In this document: positions 35,404-46,213 of the stretch, piece by piece
Position numbering within the stretch: position 1 is the first letter of the stretch
Layout: the number at the start of each line of letters is the position of its first letter
Program-made: the position numbers and the translations under genes
Source: Ancylostoma caninum
Lineage: Eukaryota > Nematoda > Chromadorea > Rhabditida > Ancylostomatidae
Direction: 5' to 3'
DNA: 64,000 bases
Assembly (NCBI GenBank): GCA_037903475.1
Contig: JBAJFG010000140.1
Coordinates: 1,364,001-1,428,000, forward strand
Notes under the pieces: generated by a model
The model's input: the letters and a program-made list of their open reading frames with translations, nothing else
Database searches by the model: none
Told to the model about the DNA's origin: nothing

Positions 35404-36127
35404 GTGCCCCGTATCCAACATAACATCCAGCGGATGCATGCATCATCGAGGTTACCCAGGATTAATGTGTTCATTGCCTGGATGCACCAAAAAATTACTA
35501 AGAATAAGCGTCCTGACGCTTGTGCTAACGAAGGATAAATTCAAGTGGTGATAACACTCCCATCTAATCTCAATGATGCATGCGGTCCCAGGCCATACAA
35601 ATTTATCCATCTGTGCCGGTATAAGCGGCACCGTCCTTAGAAGTAACTTTTAGTATCGAATGTGTTTCTGTATTGCCCAGAGGAGGGCCATTACTCATAA
35701 CCCCAGTGATATGTTTATGGGGCTCGCCCAGATACTTCATGTACTATGCTTTTACCGCGCTTCTTCTTTGTAGCATTCTATCACAGCACCGTTAGCTGCA
35801 GGTCGGACGAATAAAGATCCGGACCAACCCGTGTACAGCACACGAGAAGGGAGCCAAAATATAGGCGCCACGCAACCGCCTCAAAGCCACCACACCATCA
35901 TCAAAACGGGCGTTAACGCCTCCACCCTGGTTCACCTCAATGACGCATGCAGGATCACAACAAAACATGACCCTGAGGATAGAACTAAAGCCCTACTCGG
36001 AGTTTTGCCGCCGAGCGAGTTCTCGCCGGGCGGCAAGGTAGGGGCGTGGCAAGCCTTTGCCGCTCAGCGACGCTGGGGATACTCAGAGTTGAGCGGGAGC
36101 ACGGCTATTAGCACTAGGGGATCTTTT
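35404..36127. other. Intergenic with gagttttgccgc repeats
   Basis: No gene seen. A GC-rich stretch near 36000-36075 contains gagttttgccgcc and gccgggcggcaa, related to motifs in the next gene's intron. Confidence 0.4.
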
Positions 36128-37144
36128 CTACATGTCCAGTAATTCTTCCACTTCTTTTGGATTTCTATAGAAATCTTTCTTAGAACTGAACGATACGAAC
36201 GAAGAAAGCCTCCTTTGCATATTCCACGAATTAATATTCTGAACCTGGTATCCAGGTGGGAGACGTGTTACCTCATTGGCGTAATCCTTACTGTGCGCAA
36301 AAAAGGGCACAAAAGACACCCTAGGACTAACTACACTACATCATCGTCATCCATGACTAAAATACCAGGAACACAAAAGATAACATAAGAGATACCGCAT
36401 CAAATTTTCAAGTTTACGGGTAGGCACACACCGAATGCATCAAGTGGAAGCGCTAAAAACATAGCATAGCAAAACTAATCGTTCTTTATCGAGGAAGTGC
36501 AATTTGTTCAAAAGATTTGTGAAACTACGAACAAAACGAGTTTTGCCGCAGCAAAATACTCTGAGCAACAATATAGCATCTAATAATTAATAGTAATACT
36601 GATAGTAATAAATAAATAAGTATCTAATAAATAAACTAATAGTATCTAAGTACCCCCTGGCGAGTTTTGCCGCGGCAAGCTCGCACTGTGTACATAGCAG
36701 CCCGGTATGTCTCGACATGGGCGACTCGCCCGGCGGCAAAACTCTTAGTGGAGCTTAAGAAGACCTATGGCTCGAGTAAATGAACGTTTTGTGCGAAGTA
36801 GTTATTGATTCATCAGAACATGAAGTCATTTTGTGGCACTATTCCACCTTAGCGGACCCCAAAAACTTTAATTTCCCCGTTGGAATGATGCTCATGGGGT
36901 TACATATTTGAGGTGCTGAGTCCGAATCACGCATCCACTTCGAGCAATACCCGCATTTTCGTAGGGTTGTGGTGGATCTTCCGCAGCTACGGCATCTTAC
37001 AAAATCTTCTGAAAGTACGCTTATGAAGGCTAAATATTTGGGGTCGTGAACATGAACGTCGTACAATCCATTTCGTAGCGTAACATCACATCCGTGAGAC
37101 TGTGACTTGAGAGGAAATAGCGGTTTTGTTGTTTTCATTGTCAT
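36128..37144 (-). CDS. Small zinc-ribbon protein, unrecognised family
   Basis: Two exons, 36858-37144 and 36128-36290, join in phase (phase 2) to 149 aa. A CRSCG-x7-RKCGYC pair (two CxxC knuckles around residues 51-69) suggests a zinc ribbon. The second exon reads KDYANEVTRLPPGYQVQN and ends KEVEELLDM. No signal peptide or membrane segment. An alternative is a single-exon form ending at 36839 (101 aa). It is divergently transcribed from CMTR2, with 450 bp between the start codons, so a shared promoter region is possible. I do not recognise the family. Confidence 0.55.
36530..36748. repeat. Inverted gagttttgccgc repeats in the zinc-ribbon intron
   Basis: GAGTTTTGCCGC occurs near 36540 and 36665 and in reverse complement near 36735 (cggcggcaaaactc), with a further copy near 36003. 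The layout suggests overlapping inverted-repeat elements whose exact ends are unclear. Confidence 0.4.
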
Positions 37145-37594
37145 CGAAAGTGGTGTTGATAGCTGTCATCAGTGTATAAAATAATCCCTCTGTGCGAAAA
37201 AAAAGAGGATTTTGTGAGAAGCTCAAAGCTTTATCACTGTCGCGCAAGTGTTTTCTCGGCTACGGTAACTTCTTTGGGCGGCAGCTACACATTTTCTTTC
37301 TTTTTTTCTTTTTTTTTTCTCTCGGACGACTGTCCCCGACAGAACGCACTATACAACCTGCTCTTTCAGGGGAGTTCACATTGACTTGACGAAGAGGAAG
37401 ATCTCATGCTCAGCCTGCCTCAGCATTAAACTGTAAATATTGGCGCACTTTGTGTCGGCTTCACATTAAGCACCATATTTGACGGTGCAAACTTGAGCAA
37501 GCGCAGTTGTTGAACACTCCTTGTTTCGGTGTCACCTTATATCAAGCGAGAAGCCTCATTTTTATGTTATCCGAGTTTTACATTCTGTTCCACG

Positions 37595-38707
37595 ATGGAT
37601 TGTGGAGAGCGCCCTCTTCTTGATCCGGCAGCATCGATAGATAGAGAGGTAAGTTGCCCGAATATTTTTTGTAATCTCTGTTGCTTTGTTGTAATCTTAT
37701 ATACCTCCGAAAGACTTCTAATTAAATGAAACAATCGCTGTTATTCAGTACTGTCTTCGTCATGAGGGTGTATGGTCAGAAGGCTCCGGTACCGAGTTGA
37801 CTTCCTTGAAAATTGTTCAAGATGAGATTAACAGGTTGAAGGTAGGCCAAGTCACAAGTCATCTCACATCGAGATTTTTGTACTACTCATTATCTTTATA
37901 GCTTAATTGAAGGAACGAATCAATCGTGTTTGTACGGAAGATGATGATGGCTTAAGACGATGGAGGTTACATACGCAAAACACACATCCTCTTTCAATGG
38001 CTCCGAAGCTACTGAGGTACGATTGCTAAGAAGTTTCTCACTTTCTCTGCACTACATTCAATAGTTGTGACTTTTTTCGAGCATTCCGAAAGTTTAGAGA
38101 ACAATTCAATTGCCCAGGAACGAGCCAAGCCTATTGCAAGTTTCTGGAGATCCTTCGCAGATATCGTCTAGTGCCTCCTACGCTGGGACAGCTTCGGTGA
38201 GCTGTTCGTTACACCATGTCATTACAGCCATTTCACTCTTTACAATCATTCCAGATCGTTTCACTTGTGCGAAGCTCCTGGGCACTTTGTTTCTTCACTG
38301 GATCGTTTCCTATGTACATTTTATCCCAAAAAGGAATGGTTTTGGAAAGCTAACTCGTATGTTATTTCCTATATGTTTTTTCTTCCAAATTATTCAATTC
38401 AGCTTTATTGGTGGTATGGGGAGATGGCGATGTGACCCGGGAAGCTGTTTGCTAAACCGCTCAACTCTAGAACGTTCCAATGCAGTATGCGGGGACGTCT
38501 CTGAGTTCGGAATTTTGCTTGATTGCGGGTTTCGAGTTTAGTGAAACTCATATCCAGTGGCGAGATATTTATGAGAGTGGGGTGGTTTTTCCCATGTACG
38601 TTTGAATACGTTCTCCTTGATGGCCATCCGGGACCATTTATGAATGTCCCCACTTTTTTCATCCAAGCAGCATATCTGTGCAGCCACCGGGGTTATTTGG
38701 AGAGGGA

Positions 38708-38753
<46 letters not shown>

Positions 38754-41700
38754 GGGAGAGGAAGTGTGAAGGTTTTTTTAGTGCCTGTGTTTTTTCACTG
38801 TGTATCGAGCGTGCGTTTCAATCACATGCTTTTAAGAAACTTTGTAAGCCGCAATAATGGCACAGACTTGGAAAACAGAGGTTTAAACAGGACTAGAGAT
38901 AATTACTGATGGGAGAAGGTGCGACTACATCTGGCAGATCAAAAGCGAGCGTCTTCTATTACTGCTTATGTCTATTTCTATGTATATTCAGTGGTTTTCG
39001 AATAGTTCAAAAGATTTTTCCGGATTCGTGTCAAAACTGCGCAGGAAATTTCAAAGTACTACCTGTGCTTCATTGTTACTCTTTACTTCCAGTGGAATTG
39101 GTTGAATTGCCCGAAAGTAGAATGGAAACACGTATATTTTTTTCTAGTTTGAATCCACACCATGAGGATACAAAGGCATGTGATATGCTGCTTGACGACG
39201 ACCTAATCCTAAGACATCCGGAGCAATGGTATTTTGGAGATGACGGCAGCGGCGACATTTGTAAGGTGGGCTTGCTACTTTTTCCTTTGCTTTCCTCATT
39301 AGTACTATTCCCGTAGCTTTATCTTTTAGTGGGATGAACGCTATCGAGACTTTCTCGCCTTTACTCGTGGTTTTGATCTAGTCACTGCTGATGGAAGTTT
39401 GTATACACAGGTAAAATTGTGGATGTCATCATATTCGGCTCGGCAATGGCTCTATAATTGCCCGTTTTGATGCCTTATAGGATGCTCCAGAGGAGCAGGA
39501 ATCGGCGATATTACCGCTTCTTCAAGCTGAGGTTGAAGCAGCAAAAAAGCTACTCACTTTCTTTGGATCGTTAGTGATTAAGGTTAGAATTTTCTAAAAT
39601 GTGGCGCACATACAGGAGACATATCCGATCATTAAATCGTTGGGATTTTCAGATATACACGATGTTTCTGCCAGAGACCCGTTCCCTAATACAGAATATT
39701 GCTTCATATTTCGACAACGTTTATGTCTTCAAACCTATGAGTAGCAAAGGCGGGAATAATGAGGCAAGTTGCAGCTTGTTCTCAAAAAAGTGAATCATCC
39801 AAGCTCTGTTGGGGGAAAGGGGGATGTTGATTTGATAGCTTGGTCAAGAGTCAGGAGAACACCATTCGTGCTGTACCACAGGTCGTATTCTAGCTTTACC
39901 GACTGTACAGTCTATAAATTCTACCGAGGGAGGCACGGACTTGACTGCACTTGCGCGTCGCTTCTCGCTTGTCATGCTTGAACTCGGCCGCCGCTCAACT
40001 ACTTGAGGTGGTATTCGAGTAGACGCTAGATCGTTGCAGAACAAATTGCAACAAACAAATATTTTATGATCACATATTGTACTGAAAATCACTTAGCTGT
40101 GCTAAAAATCGGTGAATGGTGTCATCAAATCGCCGAGCGGTGGCCGATTCCACTCATCACAGTTCGGTGACGACACCGCGACACCTAAGCGCTGCTAAGC
40201 CTGCGCTTCCATCAATAGAATGTATAGACTTTATACCTATTGTACTGAGATATATACTGTCTACTGAGACTACTGAGATATATACTGTCAGAACAGTCTG
40301 AAAACGCACAGGATAATGATTAATTACGCTGACCGTGAAATCAACATCCGTTTTACATCATAGCTGTGCTTTGTTCAAGTACGTATAGCATACAAGGTGA
40401 CTCGTTATCTGTGAAATTTTGGGATATTTGTCCAAATCAACTGCATATATACTTAGCTCTCCTCAAAATGTATCACACATTCCCGTCCTCTTTTATCAAT
40501 TAGTGTTTGTGACCATGGTACAGTCCTGTAGATCAGGAGGGAAGGATCTCCGCGACGCTTAGAATCCTCCATGTCGTTATCTCCAGCAAGCAGATCTGAC
40601 GTGGGGGAGCACAAGCGTTGCGGAATCCTTCTGTCTCAATCTACAGCACTATACCTCTCATCCTTGATTTGTACCAATTTTCTAGAAACTGTCAGGTTTA
40701 TCCAAAAAAGTTGCGTTTTTTTTTTTGATTCGGTGATATTATTAAGGAAGTAAGCACAAGGCAGCCGTAAAATTTTTGGTTCTATATGCGGATATTGAAA
40801 CCACATACCTTTTCATATCGGTCTTTTTTCCAATGCCTCCCCAGCTTCTTTCACTGGTGGAATGGGTCTTAGAGTAAAACAAAACGCCTAGACAATGTTT
40901 TGGGTTTTATTTAGCAGCCGTCTCAATAGATAAATCAGTATAATGACCACTGATTTTTTTATTTTGTTTGTTTCAGAGGTATCTAATTTGCATGAGGTTC
41001 CGTGGTGATAGAGCGAAGTTGACAGAGCAAAACAACGCAGAGACAGTAAATCTCTCAGATTTTCTTCAAATTTATTCTCTCTCCTTCAAGTTCTTGCTTA
41101 TAGGCTCTCATCAGCTGCGAAATATACTTCTCGAAGCTGCAGAGCTCCTTTATTGAAATGAATTTATCAACTTACAATGTCATTTCCAAGGTATTTTCAT
41201 GTTTCTTCTATTCTGAGTTTCTGTGTGTTCTTTCTTTTTTCGGCACATACGGTAACTTTGCTTGATTTAGGAAGAGCTTGGGGTGTATCGCGATCGAATT
41301 TTTAGCGAATTCCATAAGCGAGCGCTTACGAAATTCATTGCGACTCCGGCTAGGTGCCAAATTTTCCTTTTTCTGACCTTTGCGACAAGATTATGTTTTG
41401 AAATCTCCTTTTCTTAGGGAATCACATCTGAATCAGCTGACACTGGAACGTCCGTGGATAGACATGTTCGAAAAAAATTATGTGGAAAGACTGCGGTGTA
41501 TCAATGATGAGCAGTCTGCATTAGAACACCTGCGGATATTTGTGCGTTCGAAGCTTTCGCAAAAAAAGATGATTTTTCTCTATTTCTCCTGTTTCAGCTT
41601 CGGGAAGATCTCATGAGCGAGCACGAAGAGTGTGGAAGCGAAGTTGAAGTAGAATTTGCTGAGGATGAGTTAGAATTCTTTGAATGGGAAGGATATCGGC

Positions 41701-43172
41701 TTATACATGAGAGGGTATCAATTTGACTTTTTTGTTGTTACTTAATGTTTTATTTTACCGAGTATTTTTGTCTTTAGGTTGTGATAAAGGGTCCAGTATG
41801 CTCACAAATTAAGCATTCTCTATTTGTTCCTCCAGTTTTGCTGCGTTGTCTACATTTCTGGAAACCTGAGGTATGAGAAAATGTTAACACTCTTTCTATT
41901 CATATTTCCTCGCTTCCATCTGGTTCTTATCTGTCTTCATCACAGACTATCATCGACTTATGCGCATCCTCTTCATCACATGAGCCAAGCCCTTATGCTA
42001 AGTCGCTGCAGTTGTCTGGACGAATAGTTGTTGATGCTGCCAAACTGGTATCAAGCAAAGATTGGCTCTTCCTATTGAGTGGCATCCTTAATGGAGTTCG
42101 GGTATGTAGTGCCGTATCGAATAGTAATAGCAGTGGTAAAATCGCTTGAATTCAGAACGAAAAGATAGAACGGCTGGAAATAGTGTGGTCTGAGCCGTCA
42201 ATACCATTCGTTCTTTCGCGATATTCTGTATCTGTTATTGTGCTATTGTCTGTGATGTTTTTCCAGTTCAAGATAGGAGGTGGTCATCAAGTAGCTGTGT
42301 TTACCAAACCAGTAAGTGATATTGATGTAATTGCTTCATTTTCCATCGTTTTCTTATTCATATCAGATCATTTGTCACCTTCGCAGTTGAGACACGGTAC
42401 GGCCAGTGAGATCTCTTCAGAAACCATGTTGACAATAGAGTATCGTCCTATAACTTACCTCTGATTTGAGCTAGTCCATCAAAATTTGAGCAATTATTTA
42501 GGCTCAATAGGTGCTTACTTACTCTAGATTAATATGGGCAGGAACCCAAGCAAGGATGGATTACTAAACTCAAACCTCAGCTAATTCGGCAATGGAGGAT
42601 TTTATCTTTGTAATTACTCCCAAATATTGCGGAATGTGAGGGGTTGTTATAGATTGGACAATACTCGTTTACTGTTTCCGTCAGATTGTTATTGCTGTGC
42701 ATTCCCTGTTGCTCAACTATGAGAAGAAAACTGATAGATTAACCAACAAAAAAGACAGTTTCCTTGTGTCCCAAGGATAACAGCGCTATTGCTGCCTCTG
42801 ATCATATACTTTTTTCAAAACATTTTTCAGTTAAACATTCTTCGATGAACATTGTAGACTAATGTGCGCTTTTTAGAACTATTCCGAAGACATCCCTGGT
42901 AGCTTCGAATCTTATCTGACAGTGCTGGATGAGCTATCCCCCAGAAAAGGTGAAATCTCTCGTTCTATGAATGTTTTAACTCTTTTCCCTGATTGCGTAT
43001 TACAATAAATTGGCGATATTTTTTTTTGGCGTCACAGTTTGCTTCAAATTCAGGTAGTATGCGTTGTTGCGTGCCACCGTCCATGTTGGCAATGTTTCAT
43101 CCCTACGTTCTTGACCTCAACCGTCACCAGTGGAGGCAACTCCTCGACGGCGAAGAGTTGGGTATCAAATGA
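37595..43172 (+). CDS. cmtr2: Cap-specific mRNA (nucleoside-2'-O-)-methyltransferase 2
   Basis: Transfers a methyl group from SAM to the 2'-O of the second transcribed nucleotide (cap-2). A 701-aa model from 21 exons is open throughout: 37595-37648, 37749-37841, 37913-38016, 38065-38196, 38255-38356, 39148-39265, 39330-39410, 39481-39582, 39653-39763, 40977-41045, 41104-41190, 41271-41353, 41418-41541, 41598-41714, 41778-41870, 41946-42101, 42156-42311, 42387-42405, 42653-42765, 42877-42949, 43054-43172. Rossmann-fold signatures: SQAYCKFLEIL (K109), FHLCEAPG (SAM motif, 131-137), DLVTADGS (D222), GSLVIK (K262), KGGNNE (E299): the K-D-K-E tetrad of the RrmJ/FtsJ family is complete. The C-terminal half matches the non-catalytic domain in position only. 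The intron after 39763 starts with GC. Exons 18 and 19 are the least certain. Confidence 0.88.
38699..38750 (+). repeat. (GA)n microsatellite in cmtr2 intron 5
   Basis: About 25 nearly perfect GA units. Confidence 0.9.
39764..39769 (+). promoter_or_regulatory. Non-canonical GC splice donor, cmtr2 intron 9
   Basis: The exon ends ...AATGAG and the intron starts GCAAGT, otherwise a perfect donor consensus. The acceptor TTTCAG at 40976 restores the frame across the conserved GGNNE|RYLICMRF segment, so no GT donor is needed. Confidence 0.7.
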
Positions 43173-46100
43173 GTTGGAGATGCAGATCGGTCGTGCCTTG
43201 ATTACCGGTTTACTTTCGTTAAAACACTACTCATTTACCGTTTACTTTCTTCTCGTTCTGTTTGATCATTTTCTTTGTGATATGTTTGCTCATTTTTCCT
43301 CAATACAAGTCACTTTGTACGATGTAACTACCTTTCGGTTTCATCTACGTCAGCAACCCTCTTATTTGATCTGCACAATGATGATCTTTGTTAATTTTGC
43401 ATGGTTAAAGTATATTGTAATGGTTGCCTTCTTATGTCATCATTTCTACAGGCATGAGCTTTCAAGATTCGTGTAAAGGGATGCCAAATTAGCTTTTCAC
43501 ACCTTTTTGATTGACTGAAGCGAGATATGCTTGCACGTTTCGTCATCTAATATTTGGAAAAGGCGATCAATGCGGAACGTGAACCAGTTGTTCGAGTTAA
43601 TCTACAGTGTAGGTGGAACAACTCATCATGAACCTTTTTTTTTTCTTTGTGCAAGGCAAATGGTATACTAGGTAGTGGAGCAAGTATTGGAAGAGAAATG
43701 GGGACAAAGTCAGATTTTCATTCATAACTCTTATAAAGGGTTTTCCCAGCGAACCCTGTATACACTTTCCAAATCAGTAACATTCTAACGCATAGGTATA
43801 ACATGTTCTCTCCTCAGAACTATGCAAGATGCGGCTCGACAAGAAGGGACCCTTGTCCAAAAATACTAAAATCAACGGACTCTTTTCGCACAAGAAGAAA
43901 CTGAGGGGCGGGACGAGATAGCGATAAGAGAGTGAGAAGCCAGTGGAGTAGTAATAGTACATAGGTTACCACAACGTTGGAAAGTCCCGCAAGTTTGCTA
44001 GGGCTCCGTCGCAAAAAGCATTACTGCAGCGAGAAGCACTCCCAGTTTCTTCAATAAACACAGGGTAATATTTCCGGCAACCTTCTATGTTACCGGCAGG
44101 TCATGCCTAACAGAATCAACAGCAACATCGAATAAAAAAGACTTGAAAATCTCCTTCCATTGCGCTCTTCTCAACCTAGTAATGCAGGTGAACGTCGAAT
44201 CCTCAATTCCTGGGCCTGGCTGAGGGAGGAACGGTTAATGTCATACTCATGAGTAACAGCTGGCTATACACATCGTCGCGTATGGGTAAACATGATGAAG
44301 GGTGCCAAATGGAGAGCAACTTCGGGCACGTTAACAGGTTTACCATGGATAATCTCAATAAAGCATCCAAGCCTTAGTCTTGCTCACCATGTTCCAAGTA
44401 TTTGAGTATTCCTAAAAATTTTGCATTGGATATCATTTTTCGCGAGTTCTTTTTTTTGTTGTTTAAGCTCTAAAATAAAATATTTAAGGAGATACGGGCC
44501 GTGTGCACCATTGAAAGAATAAATAATCCTATACCAATCAGCGAAACTGTTTACACGCGGCTGCTACTTACATGATTACCCATGGGTAGGAGCTGCGAAT
44601 AGAAAATGTCGCATATAAGTAAACATATCATGTTGCTAGGTGCCAGAGAAAGAAAAATTTGGAGCATTGACACGTTTACCATGGGTAATCTAAATGATGC
44701 ATCTAGATCATGCCTTTTAATTGCTCTTCTTCACTTACCTCTTTTTTCTTATTTTCACCACTTTTTCTCAGCTCTGATCTACCTGAAGGCAGTTTCACTT
44801 ACTCTCTCCAAAAGGCATCGAAAAGAGTCGTGAGAAATCACTCAACGTAGAAGTTGGCCAAGGAAATTCTCCCTTCCATAACAGGAGCAAATGACGAAGA
44901 GGTCGGGCAAGATATATGCATAATGTCTCTCGCCATGTCCTCTGTCTATATGCTTGCAGGTTCAATGATTGCATGTTTTAGAGAAGAGCGTAAGGAGAAT
45001 ACAGTGGAATCTTTTTTTTCTTGCTTAATTCTATGTGATTCCGTTGAGAGCGAGTTCTCTTGAAGAAATAGAAAATTACCCAGTATCTATGACAAAATCC
45101 TCTGCATCAGAATAGTACGAGTAATTTATTATAGATAAAACAAATATGTACGAGCTCTATCCACACTTTATTTTGTCCATATCTTTCGCCGAACTAATGT
45201 TTAGGCTTTAAGTTAGCATTAGTGCTTTTCGTCGAGGGAAGCCCTACAAATCACGTCAGTCACTGCGGATCTCCCAGTGAGACAGAGAAAAAACGTTTGG
45301 ATAGCTCTTCGATATGTCTAACTTAAACATCTGCCGTTGACGCGTTACCATTAGAAGATGTTTGCGTCCACCCCTTGTTGTAGTTTCTCAACTTTGGCTT
45401 CTGTGAGTACACTGAACACCACTCATTATCACAATAAGCTTTATCTATGCAGGAAATACTCATGCACATTCACTGGCCAACAAATAAATACTGAATTTAT
45501 TATCCTAATACACTAGCAGAGATCCCGCATACTCCTTAATAGAAATTTAAGCAAAGAAAACAAGAAGGTCAACAATGGAACGAATGAGTATATATTATGA
45601 ATGAAAATCATACACGCAAGAAGCTGAGATGCTGATATTTTTGGGAGTATGCGGTTTGAACCAACGATCAGCTGCGAGATGCTCGTATATCACTAGGGAT
45701 GCACCAGCCAGAGCTGGTTTGACTACAATTTTGAAGAAATTGACAAAGAAATTCGAAAAAAAGGAAAAATATTAATGAGAAGTTATCGAAAATTACGTAG
45801 GGGAGTCCGCGCAGATCATTCTCCCTCATCATCGAGTGAGGAGGGTGACTTCGCGGAGGAAATCTGAAAAAAAAAAGTGTTTTCGTGTATCGAGTAATTA
45901 CTTGAAGCCGGCAGTACATAAGAGTGTCATACTTCGTGTTCATTATGGAGTACTTTACTAGATCTTTAGCCATACATATCATGTATTTACACTTATTTTA
46001 GGGAGAGGAAAGAAAGGAATGAAGCCGATAAGCTGAGTAAAAATAAAATATTATATTCGGAAAATATTTTTTACGCAACTAATACACCTATTAGAAACGA

Positions 46101-46213
46101 CAATATAACTGCATAGTGAAGATATATGCTTAGAATTTGAAATATTTATGTACGAATTCGAAACCATATAGAAAATTCATTCTTTAGAAAGGAGTGAGGT
46201 AAAAAAACTTTAC
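43173..46213. other. Intergenic between convergent cmtr2 and unc-44, no gene seen
   Basis: Open frames here (e.g. 43039-43476, 44606-45063) are other-frame reads or lack support. A motif CGTTTACCATGGGTAAT / acgttaacaggtttaccatgg is repeated near 44330 and 44670 and inverted near 44575, which may be part of a degraded inverted-repeat element. Confidence 0.4.

Noticed and set aside
42387..42464. CMTR2 ending at the stop 42462-42464
   Set aside because: Three further exons with coding-like sequence join in phase if the donor at 42406 is used, so the longer model is preferred, though the short form could exist.
43039..43476. 145-codon plus-strand frame
   Set aside because: Its start overlaps the last CMTR2 exon in another frame and the rest is 3' flanking sequence with low-complexity hydrophobic residues.
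44854..45063. 69-codon frame MAKEILPSITGANDEE
   Set aside because: No splice context, no homology recognised, and it lies in intergenic DNA with degraded repeats.
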